Part shown: piece after piece, positions 23,978-32,305 of the stretch
Layout: every line of letters begins with the position of its first letter
Position numbering within the stretch: position 1 is the first letter of the stretch
Source of the DNA: Haloactinopolyspora alba
GTDB lineage: Bacteria; Actinomycetota; Actinomycetes; Jiangellales; Jiangellaceae
Reading direction: 5' to 3'
Assembly (NCBI RefSeq): GCF_003014555.1
Contig: NZ_PYGE01000004.1
Span: 1 to 64,000, forward strand
DNA: 64,000 nt
Made by a program: the position numbers and the translations under genes
The notes under the pieces: generated by a model
Seen by the model: the letters and a program-made list of their open reading frames with translations, nothing else
Database searches by the model: none
Told to the model about the DNA's origin: nothing

Positions 23978-25852
23978 TCACTCGGTCCCGACGATGCCGC
24001 CCTCCTGTTCGGTACCCCACTCCGTGCCGCCCTCGCCACCGGTCTCGTTGCCCTCGTTCCCGGTTTGGTCGCCGGTGGGCTCGTCGGTCGGCTCGTCGGT
24101 GTTGTCGTCGGTCGGCTCGTCCGTGGGTTCGTCGGTGTTGTCGTCGGTCGGCTCGTCGGTGGGCTCGGTCGGCTCCTCGTCCTCCTCGGCGACGTAGAGG
24201 ATGACGGTCTCGCCCTCGTCGAGCTCGGTACCCGGGTCCGGCTCCTGGTCGAAGACCGTGCCGGCGGGCTCCTCCGACGGCTGGGTGACGACGTCGGGTT
24301 CCAGGCCCTCCTGCTCGAGCTCGGCTTCGGCGACCTCCTGCGAGTCGCCGATCAGGTCCGGGACCTCGACGGTCTCGGTCCCGCTGGAGTAAATGATGTC
24401 GACGGTCGTGCCCGGCGCCACCGGTTCACCGCCCGCGGGCTCCGTCCGCAGCACCTCGTCCTCGGGCCGGTCGCTGTTCTCGGCAGTGCGGTTGCCCGGC
24501 GTGAGCCCGGCGTCCTCGATGGCCTGGGTGGCTTCGTCGAGCGGGACACCCACCACCGACGGCACCGGCACCTCGTCCGGCGGGACGCCGACGAAGATGG
24601 TCACGGTCGAGCCCTCGGCCAGCCGGGTCGACGGCGTCGGGTCCTGGCGGACGACGTTGCCGACCTGCGACTCGTCGTCCGTCGGCTGCGACTGCGCCCG
24701 AACCTCGAGGTTCTCGTCGGCCAGCCGTGCCTCGGCGTCCTCCTGGGACATGCCGACCAGCCGCGGGACGGTGGCCTGGGCGGTGCCGCTGGACTGGAAG
24801 ACCAGGTAGCCGATGAGGCCCGCGATGGCCAGGATCGCCAGCGCGCCCAGCACGACGGCCCACCAGCTGAACCCGCGGGCCTCCTCTTCCTCCTCCTCGT
24901 CCTCGTCCGGCAGCGGCGTGGCGTCGTCGAGGGGCATCGCCTCGGTCTGCGGTCCCGGCGAGTGCGCGATGAGCTGGGTGGCCGCCGATGCGTCGGCCGC
25001 GGCCGCAACCGGCAGGCCGTCGGCGGCGCGTTCCAGGTCCGAGCGCATCTCGTAGGCGCTCTGGTACCGCTCGAGCCGGTCCTTGGCCAGCGACTTCATG
25101 ACGATGGAGTCGAGGTCCGGCGAGATGGTGGGGTCGAGCGCCGACGGGGGGGACGGCATCTCGCGCACGTGTGACACGGCCACCGACACCAGTGACTCGC
25201 CGATGAACGGCGGGCGGCCGGTCAGCAGTTCGTACAGCACACACCCGCTGGCGTACAGGTCGCTGCGGGCGTCGGCCTGCTCACCGCGGGCCTGCTCCGG
25301 AGAGATGTACTGGGCCGTGCCGACGACGGCGGCGGTCTGGGTCAGCGCCATGCCGGTGTCGGCGAGCGAGCGGGCGATGCCGAAGTCCATGACCTTGACC
25401 TCGCCACCGGTCGTGATCATGATGTTTCCGGGCTTGATGTCGCGGTGCACGATGCCGGCCCGGTGGCTGTACTCGAGGGCGTCCAGGACGGCGCTGACCA
25501 CCTCGATCGAGCGTTCCGGGGTGAAGCGCACCCGGTCCTGGACCATCTCGCGCAGCGTCTGGCCCTCGACGTACTCCATCACGATGTACGGGATGCGATT
25601 GCCGTCGACGACGTCTTCGCCGGTGTCGTACACGGCGACGATGGTGCTGTGGTTGAGCGAGGCCGCGGACTGTGCCTCCCGACGGAACCGCGCTTGGAAC
25701 GTCGAGTCCGCGGCGTGGTCGACCCGCAGCATCTTCAGCGCCACGGTGCGGCCCAGCCGGGTATCGCGCCCGCGCCGGACCTCGGCCATGCCGCCACGGC
25801 CGATGACCTCGCCCAGCTCGTAGCGATCTCCGAGGAGTCGCGGCTCGTTCAT
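23978..25852 (-). CDS. pknB: Ser/Thr protein kinase PknB with three PASTA domains
   Basis: A 624-residue membrane kinase. Kinase domain (residues about 10-275): IGRGGMAEVRRGRD glycine loop, VALKML lysine, HRDIKPGNIM catalytic loop, MDFGIAR and APE-like SPEQARGE. One membrane helix lies near residues 329-351. Three extracellular PASTA repeats follow (beginning TVPRLVGMS, VPVPSVVGVP and VEVPDLIGDS), then a TDEPTDDN-type acidic repeat tail. Mycobacterial PknB has four PASTA units, so this is one shorter. It senses muropeptides/lipid II and controls growth and division. ATG at 25852 begins the conserved kinase start. It is the last gene of the fhaA-pknB operon; no pknA is present. Confidence 0.95.
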   Translation of the reverse strand: MNEPRLLGDRYELGEVIGRGGMAEVRRGRDTRLGRTVALKMLRVDHAADSTFQARFRREAQSAASLNHSTIVAVYDTGEDVVDGNRIPYIVMEYVEGQTLREMVQDRVRFTPERSIEVVSAVLDALEYSHRAGIVHRDIKPGNIMITTGGEVKVMDFGIARSLADTGMALTQTAAVVGTAQYISPEQARGEQADARSDLYASGCVLYELLTGRPPFIGESLVSVAVSHVREMPSPPSALDPTISPDLDSIVMKSLAKDRLERYQSAYEMRSDLERAADGLPVAAAADASAATQLIAHSPGPQTEAMPLDDATPLPDEDEEEEEEARGFSWWAVVLGALAILAIAGLIGYLVFQSSGTAQATVPRLVGMSQEDAEARLADENLEVRAQSQPTDDESQVGNVVRQDPTPSTRLAEGSTVTIFVGVPPDEVPVPSVVGVPLDEATQAIEDAGLTPGNRTAENSDRPEDEVLRTEPAGGEPVAPGTTVDIIYSSGTETVEVPDLIGDSQEVAEAELEQEGLEPDVVTQPSEEPAGTVFDQEPDPGTELDEGETVILYVAEEDEEPTEPTDEPTDDNTDEPTDEPTDDNTDEPTDEPTGDQTGNEGNETGGEGGTEWGTEQEGGIVGTE

Positions 25853-25943
25853 TCTGCGGCCCTTTCTCGTTTCGACCTCGGGCACGCGAACCGTACCGGT
25901 ACAGGCATGCCCGCTGCTGATTCCGACCGAACAGTGGTGATGG

Positions 25944-27413
25944 TCACGATCCGAGTACCGCCTCCATGACGTCCCGGGCGATCGGGGCGGCCAGTGCGCC
26001 TCCGCCGATGTCCTCCCGGGCCGTGTCGGGAGCCTCTTCGATGACGACGGCCACGGCGACCCGCGGCTCGTCGGCAGGGGCGAACGAGGTGAACCACGCG
26101 TACGGCGGCTCGTCCTCGCGCCCGGTCTCCGCGGTGCCGGTCTTCCCGGCGACGTCGATGCCCTCGATCTGCGCGTTCTCGCCGGTGCCGTCGTCGACGA
26201 CCTCGACCATCATGTCGGTGAGCTGCTCGGCGGTCTCGGAGGAGACCGCCTCGGTGAGCTCTTCCGGCTCCGTCTGCTCGATCGGGCTGACCAGGTCCGG
26301 GCCGCGGACCTCGCGGATCAGGTACGGATCCATCAGCACGCCGTCGTTGGCGATGGCCGCGGACACCATGGCGATCTGCAGCGGCGTGGCGGCGACCTCG
26401 AACTGCCCGATCGCCGAGTACGCGGTCTCGGGTTCGCTGGCGTCGTCGGGGAAGACGCTGGTGGCGGCGTTCATGTCCGAGTCGGTCAGCGGCTGGGTGT
26501 TGAAACCGAACCGCTCGGCCTGGTCGAGCAGCGCATCGTGACCGAGTTCGTTGCCGATGTGCGCGAACGCGGTGTTGCACGAGATGCGCAGCGCCTCGAT
26601 GAGCGTGGTCGTCCCGCCGGGACCACAGGCTCCTTCGAAGTAGTTGCCCAGTGGTTTGTCGGAAAGCGGGAGGTCGTACTGCGCCGGCCCGGGAACCTCG
26701 GAGTCCGGCTCGTACTCGCCCGACTCGAGCGCGGCCGCCGCCGTCACCAGCTTGAACACCGACCCCGGTGGTAGCCGCTGCGCGAACGCGCGGTTCAGGG
26801 CGGGCTGGTCCTCGTCACTGTCCAGGTCGTTCTTTGCGGCGGTCTGCTCGTCGAAGTCGTGGGTGGCGATCGCGTTCGGGTCGTAGGACGGACGGTTCGC
26901 CGCGGCGAGGATGGCGCCGGTCTCGATGTCGATGGCGACCACCGCGCCCTTGTACCCCTCGAGGCCCTCGTACGCGGCCTCCTGCGCGGCCGGCTGGACG
27001 GTGAGCTTCACCGCGCCGCCCTTCGGCTCCTCGCCGGTGGCCATGTCGATCAGCCGCCGCACGAACAGCCGGTCGTCCTCGCCGGAGAGGATGTCGTTCT
27101 GCGCGCGTTCCAGCCCAGTGCGGCCGTAGAACCTGGAGTAGTAGCCGGTCAGCGGCGCGTACATCGGCCCCTGCGGATACTGCCGCTGGAACTCGAACTC
27201 GCTGTCGTCGGGCACGGACCGGGCGATCGGCGTGTCGTCGGCCAGCAGGATCGGGCCGCGCTCACGGGAGTACTCGTCCAGCAGGACCCGGCGGTTCTCC
27301 GGGCGCGCGTTCAGCTCGTCCGCCCAGAACGCCTGGACGTAGGTGATGTTGATCAGCAGCGCGACGCACAGCAGCAGGCAGCCGGCGGAGATGCGGCGGA
27401 TCGGCGAGTTCAT
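25944..27413 (-). CDS. pbpA: penicillin-binding protein A (class B transpeptidase)
   Basis: A 489-residue protein with an N-terminal membrane anchor (CLLLCVALLINITYVQAF), a dimerisation region and a transpeptidase domain. Active-site motifs are SVFK (Ser218, Lys221), SCN (Ser278) and KTGTAE (Lys424). It cross-links peptidoglycan and works with the SEDS polymerase encoded just upstream. ATG at 27413 overlaps the rodA stop as ATGA. In mycobacteria PbpA is a PknB substrate, which fits this operon. A 91-base gap precedes pknB. Confidence 0.95.
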   Translation of the reverse strand: MNSPIRRISAGCLLLCVALLINITYVQAFWADELNARPENRRVLLDEYSRERGPILLADDTPIARSVPDDSEFEFQRQYPQGPMYAPLTGYYSRFYGRTGLERAQNDILSGEDDRLFVRRLIDMATGEEPKGGAVKLTVQPAAQEAAYEGLEGYKGAVVAIDIETGAILAAANRPSYDPNAIATHDFDEQTAAKNDLDSDEDQPALNRAFAQRLPPGSVFKLVTAAAALESGEYEPDSEVPGPAQYDLPLSDKPLGNYFEGACGPGGTTTLIEALRISCNTAFAHIGNELGHDALLDQAERFGFNTQPLTDSDMNAATSVFPDDASEPETAYSAIGQFEVAATPLQIAMVSAAIANDGVLMDPYLIREVRGPDLVSPIEQTEPEELTEAVSSETAEQLTDMMVEVVDDGTGENAQIEGIDVAGKTGTAETGREDEPPYAWFTSFAPADEPRVAVAVVIEEAPDTAREDIGGGALAAPIARDVMEAVLGS

Positions 27414-28807
27414 CGGATTCTCACCACCTGAGTCTGGGCGGTGTCGCTCGATGCGGACGGCGACGACGACGGGACGGGCCGGCGTGCGGCGTCGGACAAC
27501 CGGATCAGCAGGGCCACCAGCACCCAGTTCATCACCAGGGACGACCCGCCCAGGGACATGAACGGCGTCGTCAGGCCGGTCAGCGGGATCAGCTTGGTGA
27601 CGCCGCCGAGCACGATGAACACCTGCAGGAAGAACCCGGCGGCGAGCCCGGCGGCCAGCAGTTTGCCGAACGGGTCGCGCAGTAGCAGTGCGGAGCGCAG
27701 CCCGCGGGAGGCGAGCAGGGCGTAGAACAGGATGATCGCGACCAGCCCGGTCAGCCCCAGCTCCTCACCCAGCGCGGCGGCGATGAAGTCGCTCTCGGCG
27801 ATCGGGATCAGGTCCGGGCGTCCCTGGCCGAGGCCGGTGCCGACGACGCCGCCGTAGGCGAGCCCGTACAGCGACTGCGCGATCTGGCCGGTGGGGTCGG
27901 CGAACGGGTCGAGCCAGGTGTCGACCCGTTCGGCGACGTGGCCGACGACGGCGTTGGCGCCGAGCCCGCCGGCGAGGATGAGCAGCAGTCCCAGGAAGAT
28001 CCACGAGATGCGCTCGGTCGCCACGTAGATCATCAGCACGAAGATGCCGAACAACAGCACGGACGGCCCGAGGTCGTTCTGCACGATCAGGATGCCCAGG
28101 CCGCCGAGCCAGACCAGCAGGATGGGGCCGAGGTCGCGCGCCCGGGGCAGGTCGACGCCGAGGAAGCGCCGGCCCGCCAGGGCGAGCGCGTCGCGTTTCT
28201 GCACCAGGTAGGCGGCGAACGCGATGATCAGGATGATCTTCGCCGCCTCACCCGGCTGGAACGTCATGGAGCCGACGTTGATCCAGATCCGGGCGCCGCG
28301 GACCGAGTGCCCGATGACCGGCAGCAACGGCAGCATCAGCAGGACGAGCCCGGTCAGCCCGGCGAGATACGGCAGCCGCGACAGGATCCGGTGGTCCCGG
28401 ACGAAGATCAGCACGGCGACGAACAGCGCGACGCCCACGCCCATCCAGGTCAACTGAGCGGTTGCATGCGAGGTGTCGTCGGCGAGGTCGAGCCGGTGGA
28501 TCATCGCCAGACCGAGACCGCACAGCGTGACCACGATCGGCAGGATGACCGGGTCGGCGTAGGGGGCGCGGATCCTGATGACGACGTGCGCGACGCCGGT
28601 GGCCAGCGCCAGACCGCCGAGATAGCCCAGCGCGTTCGGCGGCACCCGGCCGAGCGCTCCGAGGTCGACGTTGATGTAGGCGAACGTGGCGATACCGATG
28701 GCGAACAGCAGCAGGATCAACTCGGTGCCCCGGCCGCGGCGGGGCACGACGGACTCCGCCGCCGGCGGGTCGACCCGGGAACGTTCGCGCGCGCGGTCCA
28801 GGCTCAT
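27410..28807 (-). CDS. rodA: SEDS family peptidoglycan polymerase RodA/FtsW
   Basis: A 465-residue membrane protein with about 12 helices. SEDS hallmarks are GARIWINVGSMTFQPGEAAK, VQNDLGPSVLLFGIFVLM, the catalytic-loop region RVDTWLDPFADPTGQIAQS and the C-terminal GLTTPFMSLGGSSLVMNW. It polymerises glycan strands from lipid II and partners with the class B PBP encoded next. ATG at 28807 overlaps the pstP stop as ATGA. The gene position matches rodA in the Mycobacterium operon; FtsW is usually in the dcw cluster, so RodA is favoured. Confidence 0.93.
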   Translation of the reverse strand: MSLDRARERSRVDPPAAESVVPRRGRGTELILLLFAIGIATFAYINVDLGALGRVPPNALGYLGGLALATGVAHVVIRIRAPYADPVILPIVVTLCGLGLAMIHRLDLADDTSHATAQLTWMGVGVALFVAVLIFVRDHRILSRLPYLAGLTGLVLLMLPLLPVIGHSVRGARIWINVGSMTFQPGEAAKIILIIAFAAYLVQKRDALALAGRRFLGVDLPRARDLGPILLVWLGGLGILIVQNDLGPSVLLFGIFVLMIYVATERISWIFLGLLLILAGGLGANAVVGHVAERVDTWLDPFADPTGQIAQSLYGLAYGGVVGTGLGQGRPDLIPIAESDFIAAALGEELGLTGLVAIILFYALLASRGLRSALLLRDPFGKLLAAGLAAGFFLQVFIVLGGVTKLIPLTGLTTPFMSLGGSSLVMNWVLVALLIRLSDAARRPVPSSSPSASSDTAQTQVVRIR

Positions 28808-30303
28808 CGCGTACTCGCACAGAGCAGGCCGGGATAGCCGACGTCCTCGCTGAGCCAGCCGCCGTACCCGGCGTCGCCGGTGCCGTCGGTGGTGTCACCC
28901 GGCGCGTCGGCGGTGCCGGGCGCGTCGCTGCCGGGGGTGCTCCCGGCGCCGGGTGTGGCCGGAGCGGTGGACCGGTTTCCCGGCCGCCCGGTGGGCGTCT
29001 GGGACGGGCTCGGCGACGACGTCGCGGGTGGCGACGTCGCGGGTGGCGGCGTCGTCGGCTCGAGACGCTCGTGCGCACGGCAGGCGTTGACCCGCAGCGA
29101 GTCGACGACGTCCTGGGCGTCCTCGAGGTCTTCGGCGGTGATGGTCTCGGTGACCTGGTTCTGGTAGATGTCGGGCAGCGCGCCGATCGGGAGGCCGCCG
29201 GGGATCTCGTACAGCTCGGACAGCCGGATCGGCCCGATCTCCTGGCTCACGCCCTGGTAGATGGCCACCTGGCCGGAGCTTTCCGAGACGTAGTACTGGT
29301 CGCGTACCCAGTCGTTCGCCAGCGTGAGGCCACCCCAGCCGAGGAGTACCACGGCCGCCACCACGACCAGCGCACGCAGCCAGCGGAACCGGCGCGGCGG
29401 CTGGGGCGCGTACCGCATCGCCTCGATGTCGTCCGGCTCGGCGGGCTTGTCGTCGTTGCCGAGCAGGCCGCGCAGCGCAGCACCGGGACCGCGCCGCTGG
29501 TGCCGTTCGTGTGGCGGCTCGTGGTTCGCCGCGGCACCGACGAGGTACGCCTCGGCCGTGTCGTCGGGATCGCGGGGCCGGTCCGTCTCGGAGATGTCGG
29601 CGAGCACGAGCGTCACGTTGTCCGGCGCGCCGCCGGCCAGGGCGAGCCGGATCAGCTCGTCGGCGGCGGTGTCGAGCTGGGGGTTCCCGGTGAGCGTTTC
29701 GCGCAGTGTCTGGTCGGACACCACTCCGGTCAGCCCGTCGCTGCAGACCAGCAGCCGGTCGCCGGGGCGCACGTCGAGCAGCTCGAGGTCGGGGTCGACC
29801 TCGGCCTGGCCCTGCAGCGCCTTGAGGATCAGCGACCTGGCCGGATGGACACCAGCCTCCTCGAGGGTGATGCGGCCCTCGTCGACGAGCGACTGGACGA
29901 ACGTGTGGTCGTGCGTCAGCTGGCTGATCTCGTCGTCGCGTATCAGGTAGGCGCGCGAGTCGCCGATGTGCCCGAGCCCCAGGGAGTCGCCGGTCCACAG
30001 CAGCGCCGTCACCGTCGTTCCCATGCCTTCGCGGCTGGAGTCGTCGACGATGAGCTGGCGGATGCGCGCGTTGGCCGCGTCGATGGCGCCGGTCAGCGCC
30101 GCGAGCGGGTCGTCGCCACCCGGGTCGCGCTCGGCGAGGACGAGCTCGTCGATGGCGGCCTGGCTGGCGACCTCGCCGGCGGCGTGTCCGCCCATGCCGT
30201 CGGCGACGGCGAGCAGGTAGGGGCCGGCGTAGCCGGAGTCCTCGTTGCCTTCGCGCACGAGTCCGACGTCAGAGCGCGCGACGTAGCGCAGCGTCAGGGC
30301 CAT
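28804..30303 (-). CDS. pstP: PP2C-type Ser/Thr phosphatase PstP
   Basis: A 499-residue membrane phosphatase. The cytoplasmic PP2C domain (residues about 1-240) has RSDVGLVREGNEDSGYAGPY, VADGMGGHAAGEVAS, HIGDSRAYLI and CSDGLTGVV metal-binding motifs. A linker, one membrane helix (ALVVVAAVVLLGWGGLTLA) and an extracellular region with a Pro/Ser/Thr-rich tail follow. It reverses PknB signalling. It starts 6 bases after fhaB. Codons for residues about 14-55 are identical over 127 bases to the second PP2C gene at 38343-39182. Confidence 0.95.
   Translation of the reverse strand: MALTLRYVARSDVGLVREGNEDSGYAGPYLLAVADGMGGHAAGEVASQAAIDELVLAERDPGGDDPLAALTGAIDAANARIRQLIVDDSSREGMGTTVTALLWTGDSLGLGHIGDSRAYLIRDDEISQLTHDHTFVQSLVDEGRITLEEAGVHPARSLILKALQGQAEVDPDLELLDVRPGDRLLVCSDGLTGVVSDQTLRETLTGNPQLDTAADELIRLALAGGAPDNVTLVLADISETDRPRDPDDTAEAYLVGAAANHEPPHERHQRRGPGAALRGLLGNDDKPAEPDDIEAMRYAPQPPRRFRWLRALVVVAAVVLLGWGGLTLANDWVRDQYYVSESSGQVAIYQGVSQEIGPIRLSELYEIPGGLPIGALPDIYQNQVTETITAEDLEDAQDVVDSLRVNACRAHERLEPTTPPPATSPPATSSPSPSQTPTGRPGNRSTAPATPGAGSTPGSDAPGTADAPGDTTDGTGDAGYGGWLSEDVGYPGLLCASTR
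30138..30264. repeat. 127-base segment identical to 39017-39143 (inside pstP)
   Basis: Base-by-base comparison shows 127 consecutive identical bases between this part of pstP and the second PP2C gene, in the same orientation and at the same codon offset. Flanking coding sequence is clearly diverged. This suggests gene conversion or very strong constraint. Confidence 0.95.
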
Positions 30304-30309
30304 CGAGTC

Positions 30310-30786
30310 CTACTTCCGCAGCTCGACGACGGTCTTGCCGAGCCGGAACCTGCTCTTGGCGTTGACCGGCGTGCTGCGGGTGAGTCGCTGGTTGCCGACA
30401 TAGGTACCGTTCGTGGAGCCGAGGTCCTCGACGAACCACTGCCCCTCGTGGAAACGCAGCCGCGCGTGCTGCGTGGAGACGTACTCGTCGGAGAGCGGGA
30501 CCGTGCAGTCCGCGCCCCGGCCGAACGTCACGGGAGCACCGTCCAGCGGGACGGTCTTGCCGGAGTCGGAGCCCTCGATGATGGCGGCCTTGGTGGGCAC
30601 TCCCTTGGCCGTGCGTGGCTGCCGCGTCTGTTTGGCCGCCTCGCGGGCCTCTCGCGGCGGCTTGGGTTCCTTCGGTGGACGCACGCCGAACAGGTCGGCA
30701 CGCATGGCCGACGTCACGGAGAGGATCAACAGCCACAGGACCGCGAGGAACCCGAGCTTGATGACCGTGAGGGTCAGTTCGGACAC
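30310..30786 (-). CDS. fhaB: FHA domain protein FhaB/FipA
   Basis: A 158-residue protein with an N-terminal membrane helix (TVIKLGFLAVLWLLILSV), a basic linker (PPKEPKPPREAREAAKQ) and a C-terminal FHA domain (VTFGRGADCTVPLSDEYVST, HARLRF, DLGSTNGTYVGNQRL). The FHA fold binds phosphothreonine; FipA links PknB signalling to FtsZ and FtsQ in mycobacteria. The GTG at 30786 is chosen because GGGAGGTGA precedes it at good spacing and the start gives the membrane helix at once. It begins 7 bases after the fhaA stop. Confidence 0.93.
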   Translation of the reverse strand: MSELTLTVIKLGFLAVLWLLILSVTSAMRADLFGVRPPKEPKPPREAREAAKQTRQPRTAKGVPTKAAIIEGSDSGKTVPLDGAPVTFGRGADCTVPLSDEYVSTQHARLRFHEGQWFVEDLGSTNGTYVGNQRLTRSTPVNAKSRFRLGKTVVELRK

Positions 30787-30793
30787 GCCGCGG

Positions 30794-31513
30794 TCACCTC
30801 CCGGCGCCGTGCCGGCGCACGTCCACGACGGTGGATCCGAGTTCGATCCGCGACCCGTCCGAGACCTGCGCCTGCGGCACACGTGCGCCGTCGATGATCG
30901 ATCCGTTGGTCGACTCGAGATCGACGGCGACCAGCTGGACCTGCGCCCCCTGCTGGTAGACGCGGATCTCGAGGTGCCGGCGTGAGACGCCGGGATCGTC
31001 GATGCGGATGTCGCACTCGCTGCCGCGCCCGAGGACGATGCCGGGGGCGACGACCGGGTGCTGGGTGCCGTTGATGATCAGGTACGCCGCCGCCTGCTGC
31101 TCGGCCGTGGCGCTGGGGTCGTACGACCCGCCGCGGTCGACACCCGCGCGGACCGAGCTGCGGATGCGGAAGTCACCGGTACCGACGTCCTCGTGCCGCT
31201 CGAAGGTGACGCCCACCGGCCCGGTGAACGCGTAGTGCTGCAGGTCGGCGTGCTCGCGTGCGAGCTCGACGAGCTGTGTGGTCAGCGTCCCCGTGTAGGC
31301 GGCCATGCGGTCGTAGTCGGCCGTGCCGAGCTCGACGACGAAGTCGTTCGGCACCAGCGACCGGTCGCGGCTCACGATCTGCGCGTTGTTGTCGATCTCA
31401 CGCTGGATGGCCGCCGCGATCTCGACCGGTTGGACCTCGTACTGGAACGTACGGGTGAACGCGCCTTGAACGAGACTTTCGAGCCGGCGCTCGAAGCGTT
31501 GCAGGACGCCCAC
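30794..31513 (-). CDS. fhaA: FHA domain protein FhaA (DUF3662-FHA)
   Basis: A 239-residue cytoplasmic protein. The N-terminal DUF3662 domain is marked by VGVLQRFERRLESLVQGAF and QPVEIAAAIQREID; the C-terminal FHA domain by IVLGRGSECDIRIDDPGVSR, RHLEIR and DLESTNGSIIDG. FhaA binds phosphorylated CwlM or MviN-type partners and restrains peptidoglycan synthesis in mycobacteria. It lacks the long central linker of the Mycobacterium protein. GTG at 31513 is preferred over a GTG six bases upstream because only the former is correctly spaced from GGGGAGG. First gene of the six-gene operon. Confidence 0.92.
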   Translation of the reverse strand: MGVLQRFERRLESLVQGAFTRTFQYEVQPVEIAAAIQREIDNNAQIVSRDRSLVPNDFVVELGTADYDRMAAYTGTLTTQLVELAREHADLQHYAFTGPVGVTFERHEDVGTGDFRIRSSVRAGVDRGGSYDPSATAEQQAAAYLIINGTQHPVVAPGIVLGRGSECDIRIDDPGVSRRHLEIRVYQQGAQVQLVAVDLESTNGSIIDGARVPQAQVSDGSRIELGSTVVDVRRHGAGR

Positions 31514-31780
31514 GGCCACCTCCCCTCACCATGACGTGCCGTGCACACGTGCAGCTGTGCCCTGATCGTAGCGGCGAGCAGCCCGGCCTCGCGGCTCCGC
31601 CTGCGATCGGAGCCGTTCCGGTATGCGAACCCGCCCTGGCCGTGACCGTCGTCGGTCCGGCAGGCCGGATCGGCCGCTCCCCACGGTATGTTGTCGACAG
31701 CACAGCCTACGTGCATCATGGGTCCGTGCCGAAGACGTGCTAGTCTTGGCACAGCACCGGCCCGCTGGGTCGGCGTTTGC

Positions 31781-31867
31781 GCGCGGGTGGCGGAATAGGC
31801 AGACGCGCACGGTTCAGGTCCGTGTGTCCGAAAGGACGTGGGGGTTCAACTCCCCCCTCGCGCACCA
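31781..31867 (+). tRNA. tRNA-Leu (CAG)
   Basis: An 87-base type II tRNA with encoded CCA. Acceptor GCGCGGG pairs with CTCGCGC; anticodon stem CACGG/CCGTG encloses loop TTCAGGT (anticodon CAG); the long variable arm is TGTCCGAAAGGAC; the T-arm is GGGGGTTCAACTCCCCC. Confidence 0.97.
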
Positions 31868-31875
31868 CGTTGGTT

Positions 31876-31918
31876 CAGCCCCTCAACTCGACGGATACTC
31901 CACCGAGGTGAGGGGCTG
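31876..31918 (+). terminator. hairpin terminator after tRNA-Leu
   Basis: CAGCCCCTCA (31876-31885) pairs perfectly with TGAGGGGCTG (31909-31918), extended inward by CTCG/CGAG, 9 bases after the tRNA end. Confidence 0.85.
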
Positions 31919-31991
31919 ATTCGCGTTCGTGGACCGTTTCACGGGCCAAGGGCCGATTCCTCGCAAGCCTCGTGGCTCCGTGTCACGTCGT

Positions 31992-32063
31992 GGTCTCATG
32001 TCACGTCTGGTGCCCGAATCGGGCGTGAGATCGTTACTGGAGGCCATGAAGCGACATGAGACC
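31992..32063. repeat. 72-base dyad element next to tRNA-Leu
   Basis: GGTCTCATGTC (31992-32002) and GACATGAGACC (32053-32063) are perfect 11-base inverted ends; an inner CCCGA/CGGG mini-hairpin follows the left arm. It lies between tRNA-Leu and a gene remnant. It may be a small mobile or recombination scar. Nothing in it is coding. Confidence 0.5.
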
Positions 32064-32070
32064 AGGAAGC

Positions 32071-32247
32071 ACCGTCGACGGCACCGGCCAGGGCGATCGG
32101 GACTGTGGTCGGACCGGTCGGCGTGTTCGGTGACTTGTCCATCTCGTAGTAGAGGCGCACCGACGAGCCGATGGTGCCCGTGAACCAGTACAGCGCGACG
32201 TTGGCCAGCACGAACTCGTCGTCGAGAGCTCGGCCGCCGGTGGATCC
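32071..32247 (-). pseudogene. epoxide hydrolase C-terminal remnant
   Basis: One leftward frame reads about 59 residues including LANVALYWFTGTIGSSVRLY followed by YEM and TPTGPTTVPIALAG. This is the cap/C-terminal signature of the epoxide hydrolase branch of alpha/beta hydrolases (N-x-x-x-Y-W-L-T-G-T...RLYYE...PTGV). No start, nucleophile or catalytic His is present, and the frame fades on both sides. It is a fragment, with no function expected. Confidence 0.7.
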
Positions 32248-32305
32248 CGCGCTGGCGCCCGAAACCCACTGGCCGGGCGCGCGCCGAACCGGATACACAA
32301 GTGCC

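Noticed and set aside
24075-24170. Tandem repeats resembling a CRISPR or minisatellite
   Set aside because: They encode the TDEPTDDN-type acidic tail of PknB and have no spacer pattern.
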